The position numbers and the translations under genes were made by a program. The notes beneath the pieces were generated by a model. It had not been told where the DNA came from. It was given only the letters and a program-made list of their open reading frames with translations, and made no database searches. Of a stretch of 32,049 bases of DNA, positions 8,022 through 16,599 are shown piece after piece (positions within the stretch are counted from its first letter, which is position 1; each line of letters opens with the position of its first letter). Origin of the DNA: Crocinitomix sp. (lineage in GTDB: Bacteria > Bacteroidota > Bacteroidia > Flavobacteriales_D > Crocinitomicaceae); assembly GCA_013138735.1 (NCBI GenBank), contig WTCE01000037.1:1-32049 (forward strand), read 5' to 3'.

Positions 8022-8669
8022 TTAGAGTTTAAGTTCATGATCATAGTTAAAACCATGGTGGCTTCCTAAGGTAGTTAGTACAAAACCGCCGCCATTCAAA
8101 TCCGTTTCCGAACGAATTAACTCAAGCGCTATTGTTGCATTCCCTTCATCTAAATGGCTAAAAGGCTCATCCATCAATAACAATTCAAAGGGCTGCAATA
8201 AGGCTCTAATAATAGCAACGCGTTGTTGTTGTCCCAATGAAAGAGTAGCGCATTGTTGGAATTTTTTATCACCAATGCCTAAAGTCACAAGCATTGCTTC
8301 AATTTCGCTTTCTGTTTTATGAGCAGTGAGTTGATTTTTTAAAAGCAGGTTTTCCCACACATTAAGTTCAGGAAAGAGTTGTAAGTCTTGAAAAATGGCA
8401 CTTAATTTTGTGCGACGCAATTCAATCCATTCATGAATCGAAAGTGTGTCAATTGGTTTACCATCCAACAATACTGTTCCAGTATAATCCTTTCGCAGCC
8501 CGTAAACGGTACTAACAAAAGTGGATTTGCCTTTACCACTGCTGGCATTCAATAATACTTTTTTTGGAAATTCTAATGAAAATCCAGCCTTCCAAACGCT
8601 TGTCTCATCATGTTGATAATCCTTGAGCGGGAATGGCATTACATTTTTAAATTCTAATAACATATACAC
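8022..8669 (-). CDS. ABC transporter ATP-binding protein, LolD/MacB-like
   Basis: A 215-residue ATPase. The Walker A motif is ASSGKGKST (about residues 42-50; Ala replaces the first Gly, which the consensus allows). The Q-loop is IFQDLQLFPEL, the ABC signature is LSLGQQQRVAIIRALL, and Walker B is LLLMDEPFSHLD. The H-loop region is TTLGSHHG. It powers the permease encoded 3 bp downstream. The start MYMLLEF could also be the second Met two codons later. Confidence 0.9.
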   Translation of the reverse strand: MYMLLEFKNVMPFPLKDYQHDETSVWKAGFSLEFPKKVLLNASSGKGKSTFVSTVYGLRKDYTGTVLLDGKPIDTLSIHEWIELRRTKLSAIFQDLQLFPELNVWENLLLKNQLTAHKTESEIEAMLVTLGIGDKKFQQCATLSLGQQQRVAIIRALLQPFELLLMDEPFSHLDEGNATIALELIRSETDLNGGGFVLTTLGSHHGFNYDHELKL

Positions 8670-8821
8670 TGGTTTAATACTGTAGATGAAGCAAATTTGT
8701 TGCCAAAGATGGAATGTGTTGGTTGCAAGTGATTTAATTCAAGGTTCTAATTGATTGTAAAGTTATAAAATTGTCGCTCAGTTCTAAAGACTGCGTAATA
8801 TATAATTATTAACTTGGGTTA

Positions 8822-9397
8822 TTAATTAATTCTTAATTCCCAGGCTTCAAATGGCTTTGATATTTTATAGTTTTTAAGCACGATATTATAATACATTTCT
8901 ATGGCGCGGTCGAGTGTTGCTTCTTTATTTAAAATCTCATTACTTTCAGAGTCAACACGAATGTTATTTGCTAATACGGCATAAATTCTTTCCAAATTTG
9001 TTGCCTGATGCAATAAATTTGAAAAATCATTGGCTTCTGTAATTAAGCGTTGTGTAAAATCAATCACAACTTTTTGATAAGGAAGTAGGTTGTTATAATT
9101 AAAGTCAGGGAGGTTATAATCTAATGAACTTTGGGAATTTGAATCTACCTTTTCTGCTAGCCACTGTTCATCATAGTTTTCGAACATCCGAGGATCGTCA
9201 TATCCCCAATTCGAACTAGCATGATATATAACTAATAATTGGATGATTTCACTTGGGGATTCAGTTAAGTAATCTCTGTATTCTTTTGCTGTATATTGTA
9301 AAATGTAATTACCGTTTGCGATTGCATACATATGTTTTCCGATATCCTGAAGATCGTCTAGATTAGGTTGGAGCCTATTTATTGATTTGTCAGACAT
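8822..9397 (-). CDS. Hypothetical cytoplasmic protein (191 aa)
   Basis: A 191-residue acidic protein without signal peptide or membrane helix, predominantly helical. I recognise no family or catalytic motif. It ends 152 bp upstream of the ABC ATPase start and begins 23 bp after the stop of the acetyltransferase gene, so it may be cotranscribed with the latter. Length and regular codon use support a real gene. Confidence 0.7.
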   Translation of the reverse strand: MSDKSINRLQPNLDDLQDIGKHMYAIANGNYILQYTAKEYRDYLTESPSEIIQLLVIYHASSNWGYDDPRMFENYDEQWLAEKVDSNSQSSLDYNLPDFNYNNLLPYQKVVIDFTQRLITEANDFSNLLHQATNLERIYAVLANNIRVDSESNEILNKEATLDRAIEMYYNIVLKNYKISKPFEAWELRIN

Positions 9398-9420
9398 TTC
9401 AATTTTTTGCGATATGTGAT

Positions 9421-9864
9421 TTACGTACTAAATAACATTTCACTGTGCGGAATTCCATCCTCCAAATAGTCTTTACCAGTTGGAACAAAGCCGTACCTCG
9501 CATAATAACCCTTCAAATGAGATTGTGCTGAGAGACGAACTGCTTGCTCTTTCATTTCATCTTTAACGAAACGCATACTTGCCTCCATCAATGTATGTCC
9601 TAATTTTAAATGTCGTTTATCTGTTGCACTTACAACTCGTCCGATAGCCGTTTCAGCATAAGCTACTCCTGGTTTTAATATGCGGGTTGTTCCAATTACC
9701 TTTCCTTCTTCCTTTATAAGGACATGGTAAGCATCTTTGTCTAACCCATCTAATTCTTGATAAGGACAATCTTGCTCCACTACAAATACAGAAATGCGCA
9801 AGGCTATTGTATCGTGAAATTCGTCTTGTGTTAATTCAGAAAAGTGTTTGATTTCGGTAGTCAT
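9421..9864 (-). CDS. GNAT family N-acetyltransferase, ElaA-like
   Basis: A 147-residue protein of the ElaA subgroup of GNAT acetyltransferases. The hallmark is near the N-terminus (RISVFVVEQDCPYQELDGLDKDAYH), followed by GTTRIL and AIGRVV strands, the acetyl-CoA loop region (RHLKLGHTLMEASMRFV, where the canonical Q/RxxGxG/A is modified to RHLKLGH), and the C-terminal LKGYYARYGFVPTG. ElaA substrates are not firmly known. A promoter is predicted just upstream (9887-9919). Confidence 0.9.
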   Translation of the reverse strand: MTTEIKHFSELTQDEFHDTIALRISVFVVEQDCPYQELDGLDKDAYHVLIKEEGKVIGTTRILKPGVAYAETAIGRVVSATDKRHLKLGHTLMEASMRFVKDEMKEQAVRLSAQSHLKGYYARYGFVPTGKDYLEDGIPHSEMLFST

Positions 9865-9886
9865 TGATTCGTGAGCTTTGAATTAA

Positions 9887-9919
9887 CAAATATAGTAACC
9901 TGTTCTCGATTATTACAAA
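9887..9919 (-). promoter_or_regulatory. Bacteroidota-type promoter for the ElaA-like gene
   Basis: On the minus strand TTTG (complement of 9916-9919), a 21-nt spacer and TATATTTG (complement of 9887-9894) match the Bacteroidota consensus TTTG-N19-21-TAnnTTTG. Transcription would begin near 9880, giving a leader of about 16 nt before the ATG at 9864. Confidence 0.65.
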
Positions 9920-10247
9920 CGCACGCTGTTCATTTAAGATATTGTGCGCAATTATTTAAAGTTTGTCCATAGAGTCAGGTGTTTGAGCTAGAAAGTTTGA
10001 GATCAAGGCTTGCGTGGGCCAGAAATTGTGAGTTTACATTTGTAAAAGATCAATAACATAAGGTTATTATCTCTATTTATGGACAAGCATAACGCCGAAA
10101 TCGGACTTTATAGACAAACATTATTTAGATTGTTTGGTTAAACAGTTATATTTAGCGCACATGAAGATTCTGAGCTATAAATTGGTCGAACACCCCCAAA
10201 TATTAAGAATTATCATAATGAAAATCGGGAAATAAATAAAATAAAAA
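9920..10247. other. Intergenic region between divergent genes
   Basis: No supported gene or clear hairpin. The stretch separates the minus-strand ElaA-like gene from the plus-strand small membrane protein. A minus-strand frame at 10175-10357 runs antisense to that protein and is regarded as spurious. Confidence 0.5.
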
Positions 10248-10427
10248 ATGGATAAAAAAACAGCAATTATTTTAGCCGCTGCGGCAACAGTATTATATGT
10301 TTTAATGGTATGGATTCTGGGCGTTTTAGGACCGGGAGGTTCATTGTTTATGAGCATTATTTATTTGATTGGAATGTTGTTGCTAATCCAAAATATTTTT
10401 CCGAAAAAGAAGAAGAAAAAACGCTAA
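10248..10427 (+). CDS. Small two-helix membrane protein (59 aa)
   Basis: Reading from the ATG at 10248 gives 59 residues with two hydrophobic helices (about 5-26 and 33-51), a GPGG turn between them, and a strongly basic tail (PKKKKKKR), so both ends are probably cytoplasmic. It falls just below usual length cut-offs. The next gene starts 15 bp later. I know no specific family; small proteins with two helices and a Lys tail next to conserved genes are common in Flavobacteriia. Position, topology and A-rich upstream leader support it. Confidence 0.65.
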   Translation: MDKKTAIILAAAATVLYVLMVWILGVLGPGGSLFMSIIYLIGMLLLIQNIFPKKKKKKR

Positions 10428-10442
10428 GAAACCTCATTTAAC

Positions 10443-10925
10443 ATGACCATTTTCATTCAAAAAATTGTTAAGGAATATTCAAAGTCAGAGCGCATTGGAT
10501 CAGCCAGCGCGCAACGTAATAATTTGCCAAATATGATTTCTTACAATTCAGTTCTACCTGAAGAAGGCGCATTCATGCAAAAAATAAATTTCAATATAAA
10601 GCACAAAAATCTGGAGCCTAGAATAATGCCAATACAAAAAATTGACGTGTTGGATTTACATGAAATGAATTTATGGTTGTCATTAGTCGATAATCAATTA
10701 CGTATTGAAAATTTGGCAGAAGCAAGTGGTAATAAAATAACCTTTTATTTGAAGCAAAACTCTTGGGCTCAGTTTAGGGCAAATGCTAGGAGAGATGGGG
10801 GACATGTTTTTCTGAAAGATATTACATTGAATCTAGTTTATTGCCATTCAAGGAATATTGCAGATGTCTTTAGACCGCAAAATTGTATCAAAACATTTCG
10901 CGAAACGGAATTTGAAATTCGTTAA
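10443..10925 (+). CDS. Hypothetical protein (160 aa)
   Basis: A 160-residue protein with no signal peptide, membrane segment or motif I recognise. It starts 15 bp after the small membrane protein gene and its TAA directly abuts the stop codon of the convergent acyltransferase gene (no intergenic base). The N-terminal 45 residues are basic and low in predicted structure, so a start at Met31 or Met45 is possible. Function unknown. Confidence 0.6.
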   Translation: MTIFIQKIVKEYSKSERIGSASAQRNNLPNMISYNSVLPEEGAFMQKINFNIKHKNLEPRIMPIQKIDVLDLHEMNLWLSLVDNQLRIENLAEASGNKITFYLKQNSWAQFRANARRDGGHVFLKDITLNLVYCHSRNIADVFRPQNCIKTFRETEFEIR

Positions 10926-11627
10926 TTACATTTTAGAAATAATCTCTCGAATATAAACCGCCCGATCACCAATTTCCATTTCCTTTAAATCATCTGGCCA
11001 AATAGGATCACCAACAATTACTTTAATTGTTCCAAAGCCCAATTGAAAGGGCTTTTTATTGGGCCAAATTTTACGAGCACCTTCAATTTTTATCGGTAGA
11101 ATAGGGACTTGGGCTTGCTCAGCTAAATGGAACCCACCTTTTTTAAAGGGAGCAATTTTTCCATCCTTACTCTTAGTGCCTTCGGGAAAAATGATAATGT
11201 GTTTTCCTTCTGCAACACGTTTAGCAGCATAAGCAATACTATGCTTTGCCTTTAATCGATCTCTGCGATCAATATAAATCATACCATACGCCTCAATATA
11301 CCAACCGAGTAATGGAATTTTACGCAATTCTTTTTTTGCAATAAAGTAAGTGTAAAAAGGCATTGTTTTAAACAGCACAGGAATATCAATGAATGAATTA
11401 TGATTCCCCATAATTAAGTAACTCTGCTTAGGATTTATCTTCTCCATGCCTTCCTTTCGAATGCGCGCGCCAATAAGCGGAATAACAAAGGGAGACCAAA
11501 AATATTTAGCAACCCATGCCATACCATCCTTCCAACGGACAAGAAATAATAAACCACCAATCAAGATTGAAATGAAAGACCAAATTCCAAAAATTAATAG
11601 TTTAAAGAAGGACAGAATCGCGCGCAT
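10926..11627 (-). CDS. 1-acyl-sn-glycerol-3-phosphate acyltransferase (PlsC family)
   Basis: A 233-residue membrane-associated enzyme. The N-terminal helix (about 5-30) anchors it in the inner membrane. All acyltransferase blocks are visible: motif I NHNSFID (NHx4D), block II YIDRRDR, block III FPEGTKS and block IV VPILPI. The family adds the second acyl chain to lysophosphatidic acid to make phosphatidic acid, the precursor of membrane phospholipids. It is convergent with the preceding gene at zero spacing. Confidence 0.9.
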   Translation of the reverse strand: MRAILSFFKLLIFGIWSFISILIGGLLFLVRWKDGMAWVAKYFWSPFVIPLIGARIRKEGMEKINPKQSYLIMGNHNSFIDIPVLFKTMPFYTYFIAKKELRKIPLLGWYIEAYGMIYIDRRDRLKAKHSIAYAAKRVAEGKHIIIFPEGTKSKDGKIAPFKKGGFHLAEQAQVPILPIKIEGARKIWPNKKPFQLGFGTIKVIVGDPIWPDDLKEMEIGDRAVYIREIISKM

Positions 11628-11739
11628 GGGTGATTTTAATATCTTGAAATATAATTAAGAATTATGAAAGCCTACTGATAAACTCTCAATTTTTGAAATA
11701 AATATTACGTTAATCGACATTATTAAAGCCTATATCATT

Positions 11740-14223
11740 TTATTGCGGGTCAACATCAACCGCTACGCGAATTGATCTGAAATCGTGATCAGAAAGAAAA
11801 ATATCAATCTGTTCTTTGAGAATAGCCTTTACTTTCTTAGGCGAAGCATCCCGTTCAAATTTGACACGAATATTTTTTAGATAAAAATTACGAACTCTTC
11901 CCACAGGTGGTGTTTCAGGACCTAAAATGCGATCTTTAAAAATATCATGTAATTTTTTGGCCAATACCGCCGCACCAAACTCAAGTGCATCTTGATTTCG
12001 GTGTTTTAGTTTAATCACAATGATTCTGAAAAAAGGTGGATAGTGAAAATTCCGGCGTTCAATTATTTCTTGCGTATACATGCCCGTAAAATCATGTGCC
12101 ATCACTTTTTGAATAATCCAATGGTTGGGGTCAAAAGTTTGAATGACAACCTTACCACGCTTAGCACTTCTTCCAGCCCGTCCAGAAACTTGAGACATTA
12201 AATGATAGGAACGTTCAAATGCTCTAAAATCTGGGAAATTGAGCATTTGATCTGCGCTCATAATTCCAACCAGACCAACATTATCAAAATCTAGCCCTTT
12301 GGTAACCATTTGAGTACCAATTAAGACATCAATTTCGCGGTTTTCAAAATCTGTAATTATGTTTTGATACGAATTTTTAGCTCGTGTCGAATCCAAGTCC
12401 ATCCGTTTAATGGTGATGTCTGGGAAATAAATGCCTAATTCATCTTCAATTTTCTCAGTCCCAAAACCGAGCATTTTTAATTTTCTGCTGCCGCAACCAC
12501 CGCACGAAGAAGGAGGTGAAACAAAATAACCACAGTAATGACATTTAAGCACATTACTGAACTTATGATAGGTTAATGAAACATCACAATTTTTGCATTG
12601 GGGTGTCCAACCACACAATTCGCATGACCAAACAGGATTATAACCACGGCGGTTTTGAAAAAGAATCACTTGTTCCTTATTTTCAAACGCTTCTGTCATT
12701 TTTTCCATCAAAAATGAAGAAAAATGAGATTTCATGGTTTTACGCTTCGTTTCCTTTTCAATGTCCGCGCACATGATTTCAGGCATTTGAACACCTCCAA
12801 ATCGTTCAGATAAAGTAACTAAGCCATATCTACCTTCCTGTGCATTATAAAACGATTCAATTGATGGTGTGGCCGATCCTAATAACACTTTAGCTTTGTA
12901 TAAGGTCCCCATCACAATAGCAGTATCACGCGCATTGTATCTTGGAGCAGGATCATATTGTTTGAAAGAGTTTTCATGCTCTTCATCCACAATTATAAGT
13001 CCTAAATTTTGGAAAGGCAAAAATACAGAAGAGCGTGCACCCAGTATGATTCTAAATTGATTCGGATCATTGTTCAATACTTTGTTCCAAATTTCAATCC
13101 GCTCATTCTGATTAAACCGACTGTGATAAACCCCAACCAAATCACCGAAGTATTTTTTTAATCTTGAAATCAACTGAGTCGTTAAGGCAATCTCAGGTAA
13201 TAAAAACAGTACCTGCTTGCCTAGTTCAAGCTGTTCTGCAATTAATTTGACATAAATTTCAGTCTTACCTGATGAAGTAACGCCATGTAGCAATACAACG
13301 TCCTTTTCTTGAAAATAGTCCTTGATTTCAGTATAGGATGTTTCTTGAGCAGGCGAGAGTCCTTTAATAGCAATGTCGTCATCATTTGAACTGCCTAGTC
13401 TAGATATTTCTGCAGAAAAAATAGTAATCAATTCCTTTTTGGCCAATGTATTTAATGCAGATTCTGAAATTCCTTCCGCTAAAATAGTTTTCTTTAAAAC
13501 CGGAACTTGAACGGATCGATTCCATCCCGTGAGCTCGATTAATTTAAGCAAAGCATTTACCTGCTTTTCATTTCTTTTGGATGACTCTAAATGGTTTAAT
13601 ACTTCACCTAATTCAGTTTCATTTTCAATTTCTGGCGCAATTTGAATGAAGGTAGCATATTTGGGGCTATACTTTGCATGCAACTCTTCGCTGACAATAG
13701 CAATGCGCTTTTCAATCAATTTTTTAATCAGTGGTTGCACCGTTTTAATCTTTAAAATCTCAGCAACTTCTTTAATCGTTAACTCATCTTGTAGTTGGAG
13801 TGACTCAAGTATTAAGAATTCTTTATCAGAAAGATCTTGTTCATCTCGATCATATTCAGGATGTAGTGATATTTTTGTTTCACTTGCTAATTTGAAATTG
13901 CTAGGTAAAGCCGCATTCATGACATCTCCTAAGTCCGCCATATAATAATCAGAGATCCAATCCCACAATGCAAATTGTTTGTCTGTTACAATACGCTCTT
14001 GATCTAAGACACCTTCAATATACTTCGCAGTATACTTGCTTGGTACTTCTTGGTGAATTCGGCGGATAATTGCGGTATAATACTTTGATTTGCCAAATGG
14101 CACTATCACACGAGAACCAACACCAACTTCAGGGTTCAGTTCATGCGGTACACGGTACGTATACGTATTAGGAATACCTAATGGTAGAATTACATCAACA
14201 AAATAGGTAATCCGATCTGTCAT
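11740..14223 (-). CDS. priA: Primosomal protein N' (replication restart helicase PriA)
   Basis: An 827-residue helicase. The N-terminal 3'-end-binding domain opens with YFVDVILPLGIPNTYTYRVP and VGSRVIVPFGKSKYYTAII. The superfamily 2 core has Walker A GVTSSGKT (314-321) and the DEEH box (413-416), then ARDTA, GSATPS, and the C-terminal RecA lobe (GTQMVTKGLDFDNV, QVSGRAGR). Two zinc sites lie between the lobes (CELCGWTPQCKNC, then CHYCG and CGGCG). PriA restarts collapsed replication forks by loading the primosome. Length is usual for Bacteroidota PriA. Confidence 0.97.
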   Translation of the reverse strand: MTDRITYFVDVILPLGIPNTYTYRVPHELNPEVGVGSRVIVPFGKSKYYTAIIRRIHQEVPSKYTAKYIEGVLDQERIVTDKQFALWDWISDYYMADLGDVMNAALPSNFKLASETKISLHPEYDRDEQDLSDKEFLILESLQLQDELTIKEVAEILKIKTVQPLIKKLIEKRIAIVSEELHAKYSPKYATFIQIAPEIENETELGEVLNHLESSKRNEKQVNALLKLIELTGWNRSVQVPVLKKTILAEGISESALNTLAKKELITIFSAEISRLGSSNDDDIAIKGLSPAQETSYTEIKDYFQEKDVVLLHGVTSSGKTEIYVKLIAEQLELGKQVLFLLPEIALTTQLISRLKKYFGDLVGVYHSRFNQNERIEIWNKVLNNDPNQFRIILGARSSVFLPFQNLGLIIVDEEHENSFKQYDPAPRYNARDTAIVMGTLYKAKVLLGSATPSIESFYNAQEGRYGLVTLSERFGGVQMPEIMCADIEKETKRKTMKSHFSSFLMEKMTEAFENKEQVILFQNRRGYNPVWSCELCGWTPQCKNCDVSLTYHKFSNVLKCHYCGYFVSPPSSCGGCGSRKLKMLGFGTEKIEDELGIYFPDITIKRMDLDSTRAKNSYQNIITDFENREIDVLIGTQMVTKGLDFDNVGLVGIMSADQMLNFPDFRAFERSYHLMSQVSGRAGRSAKRGKVVIQTFDPNHWIIQKVMAHDFTGMYTQEIIERRNFHYPPFFRIIVIKLKHRNQDALEFGAAVLAKKLHDIFKDRILGPETPPVGRVRNFYLKNIRVKFERDASPKKVKAILKEQIDIFLSDHDFRSIRVAVDVDPQ

Positions 14224-14239
14224 ATAACGAAGTTAAATA

Positions 14240-14247
14240 CAAAATTA
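14240..14247 (-). promoter_or_regulatory. Possible -7 element upstream of priA
   Basis: The minus strand reads TAATTTTG, a match to TAnnTTTG, ending 17 bp before the priA start. No TTTG is found at the expected distance upstream, so this is a partial match only. Confidence 0.3.
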
Positions 14248-14269
14248 GAATTAGAGGATGGTCTGTGGT

Positions 14270-14656
14270 TTATTTGTGCGGCCAATTTTCATATCCCCCA
14301 ATTAAATGATACACTTGAGAAAACCCTTCTTGACAAAGTAAGTTTTTCACCTTTTCTGAGCGTTCCCCCGTTTGTCCATAGAGAAAAATGGCACGATTCG
14401 GTTCTAAACTTTGAATTTGTTTCGAAAAACCGGCATCCAAGTAATTTATATTCATGGCATTATCAATGGCACCATTCGCATACTCTTCGGGTGTACGAAT
14501 ATCCAATAATATACCCCCGTATGAAATTCGCATTACGTTAAATTCTTTCGAATCCACATCTCTGCACTCTTGTTTGGTAAGGCCATTTACGTTGTATTCA
14601 GGAGTGCAAGAAAGAATGGAAACCAATATCAATAAGCAAATGGAAAGACGGATCAT
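14270..14656 (-). CDS. Rhodanese-like lipoprotein lacking the catalytic cysteine
   Basis: A 128-residue protein with a lipoprotein signal peptide (lipobox ILSC at about 14-17) and a rhodanese domain: LLDIRTPEEYANGAIDNAMNINY, then IFLYGQTGERSEKV and LIGGYENW. Active rhodaneses carry Cys in the loop CxxGxRS; here the corresponding residue is Gly (YGQTGERS), so sulfur transfer by the usual persulfide is not expected. Its ATG overlaps the stop of the preceding barrel gene (ATGA). It may act as a binding or scaffold domain in the envelope (inference). Confidence 0.88.
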   Translation of the reverse strand: MIRLSICLLILVSILSCTPEYNVNGLTKQECRDVDSKEFNVMRISYGGILLDIRTPEEYANGAIDNAMNINYLDAGFSKQIQSLEPNRAIFLYGQTGERSEKVKNLLCQEGFSQVYHLIGGYENWPHK

Positions 14657-15264
14657 AATTCTTGCAATTCTTGAATAGTTGGTATTTCTCCTCTAAAAAA
14701 ACGATAAGAAAGCCCAAATGTCAATAATTCGGGAGACCAAATGGATAGTTCTAAGTTTAGCCCCAATTTATCAGAGACATAATAATTGAATCCACCTATA
14801 GTAACACCCGCAAAAAAAATGGGTTTATTTTCAGGAAACAATCGGACAGTTACACCAGATAATAAGTCTGGTGTATTAAAGCGGTGGATAACACCAAATT
14901 GCAATTTCACATAGTATTCAAACTTTCCGTTATAAAAAACAGAAACGGCAGGATTAATACTACCGTAAACCAAGGGCGAGCCATAATGCTGGTTATCGTA
15001 AAATATATTTAAATACTGAAAGCCAACTTTACCTGAAAGCGAAAAAACATTCCCGAATAAAAACTCATGCGTATAAGAGATGGCAGGGCTTTTAGAAACA
15101 AATTCAAATTGATGCTTACTTGTATCATTAAAATTAATGATATCATTTTTGAAATTAATTTGTTCAGACGTAAATCCGACATTCAACTTGATTAGTCGAT
15201 TGTGAATTTGACTCTGTGAAAAGAGAGAGACAAAGAGGCCACAAAGAAGGATTAATTTCCGCAT
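14653..15264 (-). CDS. Predicted outer-membrane beta-barrel protein
   Basis: A 203-residue protein with a Sec signal peptide (MRKLILLCGLFVSLFSQSQ). It then has repeated amphipathic strands (AISYTHEFLFGNVFSLSGKVGFQYL, FEYYVKLQFGVIHRF, FFAGVTIGGFNYYV, LGLNLELSIW, LLTFGLSYRFF), in the style of outer-membrane barrels, and a short polar tail after the terminal Phe strand. It is translationally coupled to the rhodanese lipoprotein gene. A TATCTTTG -7-like element lies at 15269-15276 but would leave almost no leader. Ligand unknown. Confidence 0.75.
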   Translation of the reverse strand: MRKLILLCGLFVSLFSQSQIHNRLIKLNVGFTSEQINFKNDIINFNDTSKHQFEFVSKSPAISYTHEFLFGNVFSLSGKVGFQYLNIFYDNQHYGSPLVYGSINPAVSVFYNGKFEYYVKLQFGVIHRFNTPDLLSGVTVRLFPENKPIFFAGVTIGGFNYYVSDKLGLNLELSIWSPELLTFGLSYRFFRGEIPTIQELQEL

Positions 15265-15519
15265 GCGACAAAGATATCGATTTCGGATTAATTTATTCCC
15301 AGCGAGCTATAAAGATTGAAAGCAAAGCCAACTTGAAAATAGGTCCCATTTAATACATGATAAGCAATTTCAATTTTTGTATTTCAATCCAAATTCTACC
15401 AAGGCAATCAGATTCAATTGCGGTGGTAGCGTTTTGCGAAAGACCTGAGTTAATATCAATTAACTTCGTTTTGGATAGATCTTGAGAATTGCCAGTAAAG
15501 GGCAAGCTAATTATAAAGA
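15265..15519. other. Non-coding spacer
   Basis: No supported gene. A TATCTTTG -7-like element (minus strand, 15269-15276) lies at the start; nothing else distinct is seen before the palindromic element. Confidence 0.4.
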
Positions 15520-15730
15520 TATATAGCGCTTAGTCGGAAATACAGCAAAATCAAAATCGCATCTTTTGAGTTTATCTCCATTATTTTCTTGTCGTCTGAT
15601 GCTTAAGCTCTTTGCGCTAACGCTTGGTCTTCAAAAGCTGCGCTTTTTCTCCTAAAGAAAAAAATAAAACTAACTCTCAAAATCTATTCGATTTCTGAAA
15701 ATTCGTCTATTTCCGACCAAGCACTATATA
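15520..15730. mobile_element. MITE-like palindromic element, about 210 bp
   Basis: Terminal inverted repeats at 15520-15542 and 15708-15730 match at all but two positions over 23 bp (left atatagcgcttagtcggaa; right arm reversed reads atatagtgcttggtcggaa), and both differences still allow G-U pairing in RNA. Further imperfect complementarity continues inward (caaaatcaaaatcg and cttttgag on the left against cgatttctgaaaattcg and ctcaaaat on the right). TATATAGCGC occurs directly at both ends (15520-15529, 15725-15734). No coding capacity. This fits a non-autonomous transposable element or a long hairpin RNA. Confidence 0.6.
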
Positions 15731-15901
15731 GCGCGATACGTGAGATGATTCTAGAATGAAGGAGTTTTCTTAATTTCAATTTTATTGAAACCATATCGAA
15801 TACATTTCGTAAATGTAGATGAATGAAATAATTTATGGTACGGAATTTGAATAAGCTAGATTATTGAAATTATTTTATATTTACACTAAACTAAAGAAAT
15901 T

Positions 15902-16537
15902 ATGAAAAGAGTATTGACATTTATAGGGGCAGCGTTGATTGCAACTATGAGCTTTAACAACACTGCTGTAGCGCAGGTTGAGCAGGGAAACTTAATTATT
16001 GATCCGTATATTGGAACTCCTACTAGGAATATTATTTGGGGTTCAATAATATCAGGTGTAACGTCCAATTCAGATTTTAGTACGGCTGGATTGCCAGTAT
16101 CTTTTGGAGGTAGGGCTGAATTTATGGCTGCTGACAATTTTGGTATTGGAGTAGATGTAAACTATGTAATGAGCGGATATCAGTATTCTACAAGTTATTT
16201 TGACACAGTTACTGTAGCAACGTATGATGCAAACTATAAGTATACAGCAAATATATTAAGGGCAATGGTGCGTTTAAATTACCATTTCGTTCAGACAGAT
16301 GTGTTGGATGCCTACTTTGGCGTTGGAGCTGGATATAGAACTGTTAAGAGAACAGGTTCTTATTCTTGGGGTGGCGAAGAGCGTGATGATTTGTCAACAA
16401 GCATAACATTAGTTCCGGTTGCTTTTAGATTAGCGTTAGGTGCCAGATATTATTTCACGGACAATATCGGAGCAAATGTTGAATTAGGACTTCTTGGTGG
16501 AGGCCCAATACAAGTGGGGTTATCGATTAAAATATAA
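15902..16537 (+). CDS. Outer-membrane beta-barrel protein, OmpA/OmpW-like porin-type
   Basis: A 211-residue protein with a Sec signal peptide (MKRVLTFIGAALIATMSFNNTAVAQ, cleavage after AVAQ near 25). Barrel strands follow: VSFGGRAEFMAADNFGIGVDVNYVM, ILRAMVRLNYHF, LDAYFGVGAGYRTV, FRLALGARYYFTDNIGANVELGLLGGGPIQVGLSIKI, ending in a glycine-rich hydrophobic strand. This resembles the single eight-stranded barrels of the OMP_b-brl class. It is monocistronic, with a strong terminator at 16561. A weak TTTG-N21-TATTTTAT promoter-like pair lies at 15846-15878. Confidence 0.8.
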   Translation: MKRVLTFIGAALIATMSFNNTAVAQVEQGNLIIDPYIGTPTRNIIWGSIISGVTSNSDFSTAGLPVSFGGRAEFMAADNFGIGVDVNYVMSGYQYSTSYFDTVTVATYDANYKYTANILRAMVRLNYHFVQTDVLDAYFGVGAGYRTVKRTGSYSWGGEERDDLSTSITLVPVAFRLALGARYYFTDNIGANVELGLLGGGPIQVGLSIKI

Positions 16538-16560
16538 AAAACTAGTCAAAAAAGTGATTA

Positions 16561-16586
16561 AAAACTCGTCTATATGGACGAGTTTT
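16561..16586 (+). terminator. Rho-independent terminator after the barrel gene
   Basis: A perfect 10-bp stem aaaactcgtc (16561-16570) / gacgagtttt (16577-16586) with loop tatatg is followed by TTTTATTTTT. It lies 23 bp after the barrel stop codon and just before radC. Confidence 0.9.
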
Positions 16587-16599
16587 TTTATTTTTGGGT

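Noticed and set aside
10175-10357. Minus-strand 60-residue frame with a hydrophobic end
   Set aside because: It is antisense to the better supported small membrane protein at 10248-10427; its hydrophobicity mirrors that gene.
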